Shown: positions 53,686 to 63,695, numbered from the stretch's first letter. The stretch is 64,000 nt of DNA from Pseudomonadota bacterium (GCA_018261615.1 JAGTSE010000018.1:1-64000), one strand, 5' to 3'. Program-made: numbers and translations. The notes: generated by a model from the sequence alone, not told the origin.

Positions 53686-54648
53686 ATGTCCGATCATTCA
53701 GTCTGGAGCTACTCTGCGGTGTTGATGGGCTCGCCTATCCTGCTGAAACTCTTCTCCCACGATGAAGCGCTCGCGTCGCGCGTTTTTTCGCTTATCAAAC
53801 AGTACGAAGACCTCTTTACCGTTAACCGCGCCAATTCGCAGGTAATGGATATCAACCACGCCGCCGGCCGTCATCCGGTCGTCGTCAGCCGCCCGGTGTA
53901 TGAACTGATCAAATGCGCCAAAGCCGCCAGCCAACTGCCCAACAGCGCGTTTAACCTGGCGATCGGCCCGCTGGTGAAACTGTGGCGCATCGGTTTTAAG
54001 GGCGATTCTGTTCCGGCCGCGGATGAGATTGCCGCGCGGCTACGCATCACGCGCCCGCAGGATGTTATTCTTGATGATACCGCCGCCAGTGTGTTTCTGG
54101 CACAGCCAGGTATGGAGATCGATCTGGGCGCAATTGCAAAAGGGTTTATCGCCGACCGGGTGCGCGACTACCTGCATCAACAAGGCGTCAGCGAAGGGCT
54201 GATCAACCTGGGCGGCAATGTACAAACGCTGGGATCGCCGCAGGGCGGCTGGACCATCGGCGTGAAAAAACCCTTCGCCGCTGCCGATGCGCTGGTGGGC
54301 TCGATTGAAGTCGTGAACAAATCGGTGGTGACATCCGGTACCTACGAGCGCTATTTCGAGCAGGATGGCAAGCTATGGCATCATATCCTCGATCCGCACA
54401 GCGGCTATCCGCTGAGTAACGAACTCGACAGCGTGACCGTGATTTCCACCGACTCTCTCGATGGCGATATCTGGACCACGCTGTTGTTTGGGCTGGGTGT
54501 GGAAAAGGGCTGTGCATTGTTGCACCAGCGGCAGGATATTGAAGCGATTTTTGTCAGCAAAAAACGCGAAATTACCCTCTCATCCCGGCGTCAGTTCCGC
54601 TTCACGCCGCTCGATCCCTGCTACCGGCTTACTGGCTGTACTGCTTAA
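53686..54648 (+). CDS. apbE: FAD:protein FMN transferase ApbE
   Basis: ApbE moves FMN from FAD to a Thr in the DxxSGAT site of target proteins; its likely target is the reductase encoded just upstream. The 320-residue protein has GLINLGGNVQTLG, SVVTSGTYERYF and the metal/FAD signature HHILDPHSGYPLS, with the acidic DSLDGDIWTTLLFGLG. It has no signal peptide or lipobox, unlike periplasmic ApbE proteins that serve Rnf/Nqr, which fits a cytoplasmic target. AGGAG precedes the ATG. Its last 20 bp overlap the convergent dcuR-like gene. Confidence 0.93.
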   Translation: MSDHSVWSYSAVLMGSPILLKLFSHDEALASRVFSLIKQYEDLFTVNRANSQVMDINHAAGRHPVVVSRPVYELIKCAKAASQLPNSAFNLAIGPLVKLWRIGFKGDSVPAADEIAARLRITRPQDVILDDTAASVFLAQPGMEIDLGAIAKGFIADRVRDYLHQQGVSEGLINLGGNVQTLGSPQGGWTIGVKKPFAAADALVGSIEVVNKSVVTSGTYERYFEQDGKLWHHILDPHSGYPLSNELDSVTVISTDSLDGDIWTTLLFGLGVEKGCALLHQRQDIEAIFVSKKREITLSSRRQFRFTPLDPCYRLTGCTA

Positions 54649-55348
54649 GCAGACTGTATTGTTCAGCAATCAACTGATAGCGATAGACCGGTCGCCCGGT
54701 GGCACCATAATGAATGGTGGTGTAGAGAATATTAATCTGCGCCAGCCAAATCAGATATTTACGGCAGGATACACGGGAAATATTGACTGCGTTTGCCAAT
54801 TCATCGGTTGAAAACTCGATACCAGGATGGGCGTCAATCCACTGACAAATGGTACGCAGGGTTTGCGCGGTCAGCCCTTTTGGCAGACGACGAGTATCGG
54901 CCACTTCCGGTGCGCCGCCGTGCAGCAGGCGATCCACATCCGATTGCTCATAGTAAGGGCGTGCATCCATCAGCTTACGCTTTTCGCGCCATGTGGTGAG
55001 CGCTTCTTCGAAACGCGGGAACTGGAACGGTTTAATTAAGTAATCGACCACACCGTAGTGCAGTGAGGTCTGAATGGTGGCGGCATCGGCAGACGACGTA
55101 ATCATAATGACGTCGATAGCGCGCCCGCTGGCGCGAATAACCGGCAGTAGATCCAACCCGCTATCCTGTTGCATATACACGTCCAGCAGCACCAGATCGA
55201 TATTGCGCAGCGGATCCTTGATCATCTCCTCAGCCTGATGAAGCGACGACGCAGTCCCGCAGCACTGAAAGCCGGCAATCTGCGTCACATACATGCGGTT
55301 CAGTTCTGCCACCATGGCATCATCGTCAACAATTAATACATTTATCAC
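54629..55348 (-). CDS. dcuR: C4-dicarboxylate response regulator DcuR-like
   Basis: The 239-residue CitB-family response regulator is the same length as and close to E. coli DcuR (MINVLIVDDDAMVAELNRMY, FQCCGTASSL, HYGVVDYLIKPFQ). The phospho-acceptor is Asp56 in DLVLLDVYM. The C-terminal HTH has FSTDELANAVNISRVSCRKY and ends YSLLKQYSQ. In E. coli DcuR activates dcuB, fumB and frd under anaerobiosis with fumarate. Here its targets are probably the two flanking units. Its start overlaps the dcuS stop by 4 bp; its 3' end overlaps apbE by 20 bp. Confidence 0.92.
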   Translation of the reverse strand: MINVLIVDDDAMVAELNRMYVTQIAGFQCCGTASSLHQAEEMIKDPLRNIDLVLLDVYMQQDSGLDLLPVIRASGRAIDVIMITSSADAATIQTSLHYGVVDYLIKPFQFPRFEEALTTWREKRKLMDARPYYEQSDVDRLLHGGAPEVADTRRLPKGLTAQTLRTICQWIDAHPGIEFSTDELANAVNISRVSCRKYLIWLAQINILYTTIHYGATGRPVYRYQLIAEQYSLLKQYSQ

Positions 55349-56961
55349 GCTGTCTTCCTTTCACTATCCCAGGGGAGATGGACAAAAAATTGGGTAAATA
55401 CGCCGGGCTCGGACTCAACGGTCAGGGTTCCGCCCAGTTCGGTAAGCTGCTGACTGGCAAGAAATAGCCCAACGCCACGGTTATCGCCTTTGGTCGAAAA
55501 TCCTTTACGGAAAATCGCATCAATGTTGTCCGGCGCAATGCCCGGACCATCGTCGCTGACCTCGCCGACAAGCCAGCCATCCTGATAATGCAGCAACAGA
55601 CTGACTTCGCCCTCCGCTTGCTGGCTTAACGCATCGAGCGCGTTTTCTATCAGGTTACCGAGCACCGTTACCAGCACGGTAACCTGTTTTTCGTTCGGAT
55701 TATCAGGAACCAGACTTTCATCGGCCAGACTCAGGGTCACACCGCGCTCTTTCGCCCGGTTGAGTTTACCTAACAGAAAACCGGCGACCACCGGCGATTT
55801 AATTCGATGCTGAATGGCGCCAATATCGGTCTGATAATTCTGCGCCGTTTGCAGCACATAATCCTCCAGCTTGTCATAACGTTTCATATTCAGCAGGCCG
55901 AGGATCACATGCAATTTGTTCATAAATTCATGGGAGGCGGTGTGCAGGGCGTCAACATAGTTCACCATCCCGTCCAGTCGCTGCAACAACTGGCTAACTT
56001 CTGTTTTATCACGGAACGTGCTGATAGCACCGATAATCGTGTTTTGGCTGCGCACTGGCACAGTATTACACAGTAACAACAAGCCATTACAGCCCAGTTC
56101 ACGATCCTGAATTGGTACCCCGGTTTTCAATACTTCCAGCAGATCGGCCAGCAGCGGCGCGTGCCCGACAGCGCCATCGCTGGCATTGGTCAGCAGCATC
56201 TGTTGCGCGGCGTGATTAAGCAGCGTAACGCGACCATCGGCATCCACTGCAATCACCCCTTCTTTAAGCGACTGTAACATCGCCTGGCGCTGCTTAAACT
56301 GTGCAGAGATTTCGTACGGTTCCAGCCCGAGCAAAATACGTTTCAGCACCCGCACCAGTTGCCAGATGCCGAGTGAGACAATCAGCGCGCTGAACAGTAG
56401 CATCCACATCACCGCCCAGCGGCTGCGGTTTACCTGATCCTGCACTTTACTGAGCGAAATGCCGACTACCACCACACCAATTTGCTGATAGCGGTTGTCA
56501 TAAACAGGCGTAAATACGCGCAGCGCCAGTCCCAGCGTGCCGCGATTCACCGCCACATTCTCTTTGCCGCGTAGCGCGGGTTGCAGGTCATCGCCGATAA
56601 AAGTCTGCCCGATGATCGCAGCATTCGGATGTGAATAACGAACCCCCTGCATATTCGTGACGACGGCGTAAAGCAGATCATTGCGCACGGTCACCGCCGA
56701 AGCCAGCGGCTGAATCACATTGCTGCCCGGTGGCAACAGCAGACCGCGTTTGATCTCCGGTGCATCAGCCAGCGTGCGTGCCACGGCCAGCGCCGTCTCT
56801 TTCACCCCATCGCGCGTGGCGTTGCTGATTTGCCAAAACCACAGGGCAAACGCCAGCAGCAGCACGGATCCCGTGACGCTGCATACCATCAATGTCACCG
56901 TGGTGCCGAGCTTCATCGGACGTTTGCGCGGTTTTATCGCCGGAGGCGCTAAGTCGTTCAT
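55345..56961 (-). CDS. dcuS: C4-dicarboxylate sensor kinase DcuS-like
   Basis: The 538-residue membrane sensor (E. coli DcuS 543) senses fumarate, malate and other C4-dicarboxylates. It has an N-terminal helix after RKRPMKLGTTVTLM, a periplasmic PAS domain (RYSHPNAAIIGQTFIGDD, VNRGTLGLALRVFTPVYD, which carries the ligand-binding residues), a second helix (about residues 180-200), a cytoplasmic PAS domain (GVIAVDADGRVTLLNHAA) and the kinase core with the phospho-His in TASHEFMNKLHVILGLLNM. N, G1 and G2 boxes follow (NLIENALDAL, DDGPGIAPDN, GVGLFLASQQL). It is co-transcribed with dcuR. Confidence 0.93.
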   Translation of the reverse strand: MNDLAPPAIKPRKRPMKLGTTVTLMVCSVTGSVLLLAFALWFWQISNATRDGVKETALAVARTLADAPEIKRGLLLPPGSNVIQPLASAVTVRNDLLYAVVTNMQGVRYSHPNAAIIGQTFIGDDLQPALRGKENVAVNRGTLGLALRVFTPVYDNRYQQIGVVVVGISLSKVQDQVNRSRWAVMWMLLFSALIVSLGIWQLVRVLKRILLGLEPYEISAQFKQRQAMLQSLKEGVIAVDADGRVTLLNHAAQQMLLTNASDGAVGHAPLLADLLEVLKTGVPIQDRELGCNGLLLLCNTVPVRSQNTIIGAISTFRDKTEVSQLLQRLDGMVNYVDALHTASHEFMNKLHVILGLLNMKRYDKLEDYVLQTAQNYQTDIGAIQHRIKSPVVAGFLLGKLNRAKERGVTLSLADESLVPDNPNEKQVTVLVTVLGNLIENALDALSQQAEGEVSLLLHYQDGWLVGEVSDDGPGIAPDNIDAIFRKGFSTKGDNRGVGLFLASQQLTELGGTLTVESEPGVFTQFFVHLPWDSERKTA

Positions 56962-57137
56962 GCCAGACCTGATTCTCTCTAAGTAAGAAACGTATTATCA
57001 CCGATGGCGATGATTTCATAAAGCCGTGTGAAAAAAGGAAAAGTGTCCAATCCGGGGCGGGAAGCGTGACCCCATTCGCAGGTATAACAAATAAATAACC
57101 TTATAGTGTGTATGGAGTCATTCAGAAGGAGCAGGGT

Positions 57138-58052
57138 ATGAGCAATAAGCCAAACGGTTCAGTAAGGGAACGCCGTCACACAGAGACAGCTGATATCGAT
57201 CGGCTGGCAACGCAGGATATGCTGGCGCTCATCAACCGCGAAGACCAGGCGGTCACCAGCGCGACAGGGGCCTGTTTACCGGAGATTGCCCGGCTGGTGG
57301 ATAACGCCAGCGCCACGTTAAATCGCGGCGGTCGGGTGGTGATTGTGGGAGCGGGGGCGTCCGGGCGCGCCGCGCTACAGATGGTTGCGGATTTCGCGCC
57401 GGACGCGCACCCGCAACTTATCGGTCTGATGGCGGGTGGCACGGAGGCAAAAAGGCAGGATCAGGAAAAAGCGGCGGCGAACTACGCGTTGGGCGTTGCC
57501 GATCTCCAGGCGATCCGCTTTGGTCATCAGGATATGCTGGTGGCGCTGTCGGTCAGCGGGAAAACGCCGTGGATGTGGGGCGCGCTGCGCCATGCCTGGT
57601 CTGTTGGCGCGTGCATTGCGCTGCTCAGTCACTCCCGGGAGAGTGAAGCTGCGCAGATGGCGGATATCGTGATAGTGCCGGAAACGGGCGCTGAGGTGAT
57701 TGTCGGTTTTAACGAACCGAAAGCACACCTGGCACAGCAGCAGATCCTCAATATGCTGGCGAGCGGCCTGGCGATCCGCACCGGGCGAGTCTACAGCAAT
57801 TTGCGCGTTGACCTTAAGCCCGATAATACGCACTGGATCGAGCGGCAAATCGCGTTGGTGATGGCGGCGACGCAGTGCAACCGCGAGCAGGCGAAAAGCG
57901 CACTGGCCTCCAGCGAGAATGACTGCCGTACGGCGATTCTGATGCAACTGACTGGCCTGAACAACGAGAAGGCGCAGGATTTACTGGCGGAAAATCACCA
58001 GAGCTTGCGTGTTGCCCTGCAGGAGGCTAAACCGCATCTGGCGGAAGCCTGA
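57138..58052 (+). CDS. MurQ-like SIS-domain protein lacking the catalytic glutamates
   Basis: The 304-residue protein has the MurQ (N-acetylmuramate-6-phosphate etherase) outline: ETADIDRLATQDMLALIN, the SIS loop VVIVGAGASGRAALQ, LVALSVSGKTPWMWGAL, and the C-terminal VYSNLRVDLKPDN with MAATQCNREQAKSAL. In E. coli MurQ the catalytic Glu83 lies in DASECPPT and Glu114 in EGAEDS. Here the first region is three residues shorter and has no Glu (QMVADFAPDAHPQ), and the second aligns as EKAAAN with Ala at the key position. Etherase activity is therefore unlikely; sugar-phosphate isomerisation or binding is possible. No murP transporter lies beside it. ATG 57138 has an AAGGAG-type site upstream. Confidence 0.8.
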   Translation: MSNKPNGSVRERRHTETADIDRLATQDMLALINREDQAVTSATGACLPEIARLVDNASATLNRGGRVVIVGAGASGRAALQMVADFAPDAHPQLIGLMAGGTEAKRQDQEKAAANYALGVADLQAIRFGHQDMLVALSVSGKTPWMWGALRHAWSVGACIALLSHSRESEAAQMADIVIVPETGAEVIVGFNEPKAHLAQQQILNMLASGLAIRTGRVYSNLRVDLKPDNTHWIERQIALVMAATQCNREQAKSALASSENDCRTAILMQLTGLNNEKAQDLLAENHQSLRVALQEAKPHLAEA

Positions 58053-58331
58053 TATTACCGCCCGCCAGATGCTGAGCTGGCGGGGTTTTCCTCACTCATT
58101 TCTCACACCATAATTTATTATCTGGCGAAAATTGGCTTGATATTTCTGTGTTTTAAAATAAATTTTCGCAATATTATTCCACACTCTTTACGTTACTGCT
58201 TTTTTAATTTAAAAAAGTGGTTGGCTGTTAATGCGGGTATTTAACAAGTTTGTGAATGACATTTTAAAATAACGTAAAGATGCGTTACTATCAGTTTTCA
58301 CAAATCACACTTGCTATGTAACCTAATCAAT
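58053..58331. other. Gap between the MurQ-like gene and mqo
   Basis: These 279 bp hold a terminator at 58061-58089 and an AT-rich mqo promoter region. An inverted pair TAACG / CGTTA at about 58271-58288 and the words TTTACGTTA (near 58187) and TAACGTAAA (near 58271) may be regulator sites. No gene is seen. Confidence 0.6.
58061..58089 (+). terminator. Terminator after the MurQ-like gene
   Basis: An 8-bp stem CCCGCCAG / CTGGCGGG with an 8-base loop is followed by GTTTTCC. It lies 8 bp after the stop codon. Confidence 0.8.
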
Positions 58332-59984
58332 ATGCCTGCAATTAAAAAGACAATTATATCGCTGAGCGCCGTTGCGCTGCTCGTCAGTTCCGTGACCAGT
58401 GCCTGGGCGGAAGAAAATCAGAAAACTGACTTCCTGCTGATTGGCGGCGGCATCATGAGTGCTTCTCTGGGAACCTGGCTGCAGGAATTACAGCCGGAAT
58501 GGAAACAGGTGATGGTCGAGAAACTCGACGCTGTTGCAATGGAGTCGTCGAACGGCTGGAATAATGCCGGTACGGGGCACTCTGCCAATATGGAACTGAA
58601 CTATACGCCGCAGCGTGCGGACGGTTCTATTGATGTCAGCAAGGCGCTGGAAATTAACGAGCAGTTTATGATCTCCCGCCAGTTCTGGTCGGCGCAGGTT
58701 AAACGCGGTGTATTAAATAACCCACACAACTTTATTAATTCCACTCCGCACATGAGTTTTGTCTGGGGTGATAACGTCGATTATCTGGCAAAACGTTATG
58801 CGGCTTTACAGCAAACCACGTTATTCCAGGGAATGAAATTCTCTACTGACCATCAGCAAATTAAACAGTGGGCGCCACTGGTGATGGAAGGGCGCGATCC
58901 GAATCAGAAAGTGGCCGCCACCTGGACGCCAGTGGGCACGGATGTGAACTACGGCGAAATTACCCGCCAACTGGTAGGCAGCCTGAAAAAGAGCAGCAAT
59001 TTCTCCCTGCAAACCTCCTCTGAAGTCACCGATTTTAAACGTAATGCCGACAACTCCTGGCATGTCACCATCAAAGATGTGAAAAGCGGCAACGAGCACA
59101 CCATTGATGCGAAATATGTCTTTATTGGTGCCGGCGGCGGTGCGCTGAAACTGCTGCAAAAAACCGGTATTCCGGAAGCGGATAACTACGCGGGTTTCCC
59201 GGTTGGCGGTTCCTTCCTGATGACCGAAAACCCGGCGATTACCAGCCAGCATCTGCAAAAAGTGTACGGACAGGCTTCTGTGGGCGCGCCGCCGATGTCG
59301 GTACCGCATATTGATGCCCGCTTTATCGATGGCAAACGCGTGGTGCTGTTCGGGCCATTCGCAACTTTCTCCACTAAATTTCTGAAAAATGGTTCGTTCT
59401 TCGACCTGCTGAGTACTACCACCACCAGCAACTTTATGCCGATGACCCACGTAGGCCTCGACAATTTTGACCTGGTGAAATACCTGGTCGGCCAGGTAAT
59501 GCTGAGCGATGACGATCGTTTTGCGGCGCTGAAAGAGTACTATCCACTGGCGCGTAAAGAGGACTGGAAACTGATTCAGGCCGGCCAGCGCGTACAGATC
59601 ATCAAGAAAGATGAAGAGAAGGGCGGCGTGCTGAAGCTGGGCACCGAAGTGGTGGTCGATCAGCAAAAAACCATTTCTGCGCTGCTGGGCGCGTCACCAG
59701 GTGCTTCTACTGCTGCGCCGATTACGCTGAATGTCATCAAGAAAATGTTCCCGCAGCAGTTCAATTCAGCGGAATGGCAGAGCAAAATCCGTGAAATCGT
59801 TCCGAGCTACGGCCAGGAGATGAATGGCAACGTGGCGCTGACACAGAAAGTATGGGATGACACCGCCGCGACGCTGCAACTGGCGAAGCCACCGGTGATT
59901 CAGATGCAAGAGAGTGCAACGCCGGAAGCGAAACCGGCAGCGCCAAAAGCGGAAAACGCGGCACAACACGACATGGCGCTGTAA
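58332..59984 (+). CDS. mqo: Malate:quinone oxidoreductase
   Basis: Mqo oxidises L-malate to oxaloacetate, passing electrons through FAD to the quinone pool at the inner membrane. The 550-residue protein has the FAD motif [19 protein letters not shown], followed by [20 protein letters not shown] and [20 protein letters not shown], all close to E. coli Mqo. As in E. coli it has an N-terminal hydrophobic signal-like segment ([20 protein letters not shown], ending AWA) of uncertain function for this cytoplasm-facing enzyme. The C-terminal tail is Ala/Lys/Pro-rich. ATG 58332 is taken; the ribosome site is weak. It has its own promoter region and terminator. Confidence 0.95.
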   Translation: MPAIKKTIISLSAVALLVSSVTSAWAEENQKTDFLLIGGGIMSASLGTWLQELQPEWKQVMVEKLDAVAMESSNGWNNAGTGHSANMELNYTPQRADGSIDVSKALEINEQFMISRQFWSAQVKRGVLNNPHNFINSTPHMSFVWGDNVDYLAKRYAALQQTTLFQGMKFSTDHQQIKQWAPLVMEGRDPNQKVAATWTPVGTDVNYGEITRQLVGSLKKSSNFSLQTSSEVTDFKRNADNSWHVTIKDVKSGNEHTIDAKYVFIGAGGGALKLLQKTGIPEADNYAGFPVGGSFLMTENPAITSQHLQKVYGQASVGAPPMSVPHIDARFIDGKRVVLFGPFATFSTKFLKNGSFFDLLSTTTTSNFMPMTHVGLDNFDLVKYLVGQVMLSDDDRFAALKEYYPLARKEDWKLIQAGQRVQIIKKDEEKGGVLKLGTEVVVDQQKTISALLGASPGASTAAPITLNVIKKMFPQQFNSAEWQSKIREIVPSYGQEMNGNVALTQKVWDDTAATLQLAKPPVIQMQESATPEAKPAAPKAENAAQHDMAL

Positions 59985-60019
59985 ATATCCTGATATAGAC
60001 TGGTACTTTTCTGTCTGTC

Positions 60020-60049
60020 AAACGCCTGATGCATATCATCAGGCGTTTT
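60020..60049. terminator. Terminator downstream of mqo
   Basis: A 12-bp stem AAACGCCTGATG / CATCAGGCGTTT with a CATAT loop is followed by a T-rich end. About 115 bp of unassigned sequence separate it from the stop of the convergent regulator gene. Confidence 0.92.
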
Positions 60050-60165
60050 GTATTTCAGGGCCTAATGGGGCCGCTCGTGGTTATAAATTGCCATGGGGTC
60101 TTTTTCCGTTTTTCGGGCTTGTGCCAGATTGGCCGGGCATGACAGTAGAAACGCATTCGGCCATT

Positions 60166-61902
60166 CTATTTTGCCAGCCGTCGATACAGCGTGCTGCGCG
60201 AAATACCGAGTTTTTTCGCTGCAAGGCTCATATTCCCTTGTGCTTGTGCAATCGCGCTCTGTTCGTCGCTGGGCCTTTGTGGCGCTGGCGCGGCGCGGAT
60301 TTCACCGGGCAGATCGGCGAGCATAATCTGATCGCCATCTTCTGCCAGCGCCATTAATACCCGTAGCTGGCTTAACAACTGACGCACATTGCCTGGCCAT
60401 GGCCGGTGCGAGAGCGTGTTTATTACCTCATTGCTTAACGTCAACCCACGGCTGACAGCGCCCAGTTCGTGCCATAATTTCTGGATAAATCCCTCTTTAT
60501 GCTGCCATTCACGCAGGGGCGGAATGCGCAGGTGAAACTCCTGAATGCGGTACAGCAGATCCTCGCGGAACGTGCCAGCCTGCACCCGTGCGGCCAGATC
60601 CTGATGCGTTGCACAGATCAAGGCAAAATTCACATCCCAACTGGTATTGGCACCCAGAGGCGTCACTTTTTTCTCCTGCAACACGCGCAACAGGCGGGTT
60701 TGCAGCGCCAGCGGCATATCACCGATTTCATCAAGAAACAGCACGCCGCCATCCGCTTCGCGGCATTTGCCGATATACCCTTTCGGGCTGGCGCCGGTAA
60801 AGGCGCCGGGAACATAGCCGAACAGCTCTGATTCAATCAGATGTTCGGGTAACGCGGCACAGTTGATGGCGACGAAATTTCCCGTATGCCACTGGCTGCG
60901 GCTGTACAACTCGCGCGCCAAATACTCTTTACCACAGCCGGTTTCACCGGTAATGCACAACGCAATCCCGGCATTCACAATGCGCAGCGCTTTCTCTTTT
61001 TCGATACCGTGATGATCTGCCTGCAGCGCGTTGCCGCGTCCGCTAAAACGGCGGGCTGGCAGCGTCTGGCGAGCATAGAAACGCTGGTTATTACCGGTTT
61101 CCAGCACCGTTTCACCGGCGCGCAGCTGAAGGCCGGGAAACAGCGCATCCAGTTCAAGTGCGCCAAAATGACCGCTGGTCAGGGCAAAAGCATCCATCGC
61201 CAGCTTATTGGCGCCGAGCAGCGTGCGATCGTCAAAAATCAGCAGCAACTCCTGCGCGGTGCCGAGGATTTTTTCATCATGGTGCAGGCTTAATAACCAG
61301 CGATTAGCGCCCAGAGCGCTGGTGGCCCAGGCGTGTTCTATCTGGCATATCGTGCGGCGGATCAATGTGGCTGCATCATGGCGCGGCGTCAGCGCCGGGG
61401 TGGAAAGATCCAGCACCCCGGCAACTTGGCCGTCAGGGCGAAATACCGGCGCGGCTGAGCAGAACAACCCGGCGTTACGGCTCAGATAGTGTTCGCCGCC
61501 AGCCACTTCACAATGCTGCTGGAGCGCCAGCGCGGTGCCGATAGCATTGGTGCCGCGCGCATGTTCGCCCCACAGATTGCCGGGTGACAGCGCATAGCGC
61601 TGCGCTTTATGCAGAAAATCGCTGTTGCCATGTGTCTCCAGCACCAGGCCGGACGCGTCGGACATCACCATAATCGAGGGGTGTCTGTTCAGCTCCGGTC
61701 GCAGCCGCGTCAGCAGAGGAGCCACCAGGTGTTTCACCCAGCCATTTTCCGCACGCGCATCTTTCAGCATTGTGTTAGCCACCCACGGCTGGGCGTCATC
61801 ATCCCGTGTCAACCCATAGTTGAGGCTACGTTGCCAGGAATCCTGCAACTGGCAAGGCAGCTCGGAATGGGTTGTTGGCAAAGTGTCTACGCGTGTCGGC
61901 AT
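60166..61902 (-). CDS. Sigma-54-dependent activator (AcoR/DhaR-like)
   Basis: The 578-residue protein has the layout of AcoR/DhaR enhancer-binding proteins: an N-terminal GAF-type sensory region (SWQRSLNYGL, SPGNLWGEHARGTNAIGTAL, SAAPVFRPDGQVAGVLDLS), a PAS-like middle, an AAA+ domain (Walker A ITGETGCGKEYLARELY, the sigma-54-contacting GAFTGA, Walker B GGVLFLDEIGDMPLALQ) and a C-terminal Fis-type HTH (NMSLAAKKLGISRSTLYRRL). The start at 61902 is preceded by GGAGAG. It is divergent from the aldehyde dehydrogenase gene, which has a sigma-54 promoter, so it most likely activates that operon in response to an alcohol, aldehyde or acetoin-like signal. Confidence 0.9.
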   Translation of the reverse strand: MPTRVDTLPTTHSELPCQLQDSWQRSLNYGLTRDDDAQPWVANTMLKDARAENGWVKHLVAPLLTRLRPELNRHPSIMVMSDASGLVLETHGNSDFLHKAQRYALSPGNLWGEHARGTNAIGTALALQQHCEVAGGEHYLSRNAGLFCSAAPVFRPDGQVAGVLDLSTPALTPRHDAATLIRRTICQIEHAWATSALGANRWLLSLHHDEKILGTAQELLLIFDDRTLLGANKLAMDAFALTSGHFGALELDALFPGLQLRAGETVLETGNNQRFYARQTLPARRFSGRGNALQADHHGIEKEKALRIVNAGIALCITGETGCGKEYLARELYSRSQWHTGNFVAINCAALPEHLIESELFGYVPGAFTGASPKGYIGKCREADGGVLFLDEIGDMPLALQTRLLRVLQEKKVTPLGANTSWDVNFALICATHQDLAARVQAGTFREDLLYRIQEFHLRIPPLREWQHKEGFIQKLWHELGAVSRGLTLSNEVINTLSHRPWPGNVRQLLSQLRVLMALAEDGDQIMLADLPGEIRAAPAPQRPSDEQSAIAQAQGNMSLAAKKLGISRSTLYRRLAK

Positions 61903-62092
61903 GTTACTCTCCGGCAATTGTAATGTTACATTTATGTAGCATAAGAGTGTCCCGTGTGTAGCGATGTGCGACACAATTCCTGTATTCACTGCACCTCATT
62001 TTTTGCCGTTTCGTACGGGAGATCTTTAAATTTTCCTGTTACTCATTGTTTTTAAAAAATAAAATACGCTTATTCTTATAGCGGCAGCAATC

Positions 62093-62109
62093 TGGCATAA
62101 GAAGTGCTT
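62093..62109 (+). promoter_or_regulatory. Sigma-54 promoter of the aldehyde/alcohol dehydrogenase operon
   Basis: TGGCATAAGAAGTGCTT has the -24 GG and -12 GC with exact N10 spacing and matches TGGCA...TGC of the sigma-54 consensus. Transcription would start near 62119, about 55 bp before the dehydrogenase ATG. The divergent gene encodes a GAFTGA-type activator. The region 61903-62090 should hold its upstream binding site; a TGTAA-TG-TTACA inverted repeat (61919-61930) and GTGTC...GACAC arms (about 61947-61974) are candidates. Confidence 0.8.
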
Positions 62110-62174
62110 ATGTTCCTCCGTCCGCTTTGGCGCGAGACGCCTCACCTGTACCGATAATAAAAGAGGAACATCTG

Positions 62175-63695
62175 ATGAAATACGCTCACCCTGGCCTTGA
62201 TGGCGCAAAAGTCTCTTTTAAACAGCGTTATGGCAACTATATCGACGGAAAATTTGTAGACCCGGTAGAGGGCGGCTGGTTTACCAATACCTCGCCGGTC
62301 ACCGGACAGGTGATTGCCGAATTCCCGCGTTCGGGCGCGGTGGACATAGAGAAGGCTCTGGATGCAGCGCATGCTGCTGCCGACGCCTGGGGAAAAACCA
62401 GTGCGCAGGAACGTTCGAATGTGCTGCTGGCGATTGCAGACCGCATTGAAGCCAATCTGGAAGTTCTGGCGTTAACAGAAACATGGGATAACGGGAAACC
62501 CATTCGCGAAACGATGGGGGCAGATATTCCGCTGGCGGTCGATCATTTCCGCTATTTTGCCGGTTGCATCCGGGCGCAGGAGGGGACGGCCGCTGAAATC
62601 GACAGCAATACGGTGGCTTATCATATCTACGAACCGCTCGGTGTGGTCGGGCAGATCATTCCGTGGAACTTCCCGCTGTTGATGGCGGCCTGGAAACTGG
62701 CACCTGCGCTGGCAGCGGGTAACTGCGTGGTGCTGAAACCTGCGGAGCAAACGCCGCTCGGCATCTGCGTGCTGATGGAGCTGATTGGCGATCTACTGCC
62801 AAAAGGCGTACTCAACGTGGTTCATGGCTTTGGGACGGAAGCGGGCGAACCGCTGGCGCGCAGCAAACGCATTGAGAAAATTGCTTTTACCGGCTCGACG
62901 CCGATTGGCCGCCACATCCTCTCCTGCGCGGCGGAAAACATTATCCCCAGCACCGTCGAGTTGGGCGGAAAATCCCCCAATATTTACTTTGAAGATGTGC
63001 TCAATGGCGATGCTGAATTTATCGATAAAGCCGTCGAAGGCGTCGTGCTTGGCTTCTTTAACCAGGGTGAAGTCTGTACCTGTCCGTCACGCGTGCTGGT
63101 GCAGGAGTCCATCTATCCGCAGTTCGTGGAAAAAGTGCTGGCGCGCATGGAAAACATCCGCAAAGGCGACCCCTTTGATACTGAGACGATGATTGGTGCG
63201 CAGGCGTCGCAGGAGCAGTACGACAAAATCCTTTCCTATATCAACATTGCCCGCGAAGAGGGGGGCGAAATCATCATCGGCGGCGAGCTGATCAGGCACG
63301 GTGATGGGCTGCAAAATGGCTTCTATATTCAGCCGACATTGATTAAAGGCCATAACGGCATGCGCTGTTTCCAGGAGGAAATTTTTGGGCCGGTGCTCGG
63401 GATCACTACTTTCAAAGATGAGGCTGAAGCGCTGCGTATTGCTAATGATACCGAATTCGGTCTTGGCGCCGGGCTGTGGACGCTGGATATCAACCGCGCA
63501 TGGCGCATGGGGCGCGGCATCAAAGCCGGGCGCGTGTGGACCAACTGCTACCACCTCTATCCGGCACATGCTGCTTTCGGCGGCTATAAAAATTCGGGCG
63601 TTGGGCGTGAAACGCACAAGCTGGCGCTGAGTCATTATCAGCAGATTAAAAACCTGCTGGTCAGCTACAGCGGAACGCCGCTGGGTCTGTATTAA
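62175..63695 (+). CDS. NAD(P)-dependent aldehyde dehydrogenase (AldB/ExaC-like)
   Basis: The 506-residue ALDH-superfamily enzyme oxidises aldehydes (probably acetaldehyde) to acids. The cofactor fold has [20 protein letters not shown] and [11 protein letters not shown]; the general-base Glu lies in [10 protein letters not shown] and the catalytic Cys in [29 protein letters not shown] at the start and [16 protein letters not shown] near the end are typical of the AldB group. ATG 62175 with AGAGGA upstream is chosen. It is the first gene of the sigma-54 operon and an alcohol dehydrogenase follows 27 bp later. Confidence 0.9.
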   Translation: MKYAHPGLDGAKVSFKQRYGNYIDGKFVDPVEGGWFTNTSPVTGQVIAEFPRSGAVDIEKALDAAHAAADAWGKTSAQERSNVLLAIADRIEANLEVLALTETWDNGKPIRETMGADIPLAVDHFRYFAGCIRAQEGTAAEIDSNTVAYHIYEPLGVVGQIIPWNFPLLMAAWKLAPALAAGNCVVLKPAEQTPLGICVLMELIGDLLPKGVLNVVHGFGTEAGEPLARSKRIEKIAFTGSTPIGRHILSCAAENIIPSTVELGGKSPNIYFEDVLNGDAEFIDKAVEGVVLGFFNQGEVCTCPSRVLVQESIYPQFVEKVLARMENIRKGDPFDTETMIGAQASQEQYDKILSYINIAREEGGEIIIGGELIRHGDGLQNGFYIQPTLIKGHNGMRCFQEEIFGPVLGITTFKDEAEALRIANDTEFGLGAGLWTLDINRAWRMGRGIKAGRVWTNCYHLYPAHAAFGGYKNSGVGRETHKLALSHYQQIKNLLVSYSGTPLGLY

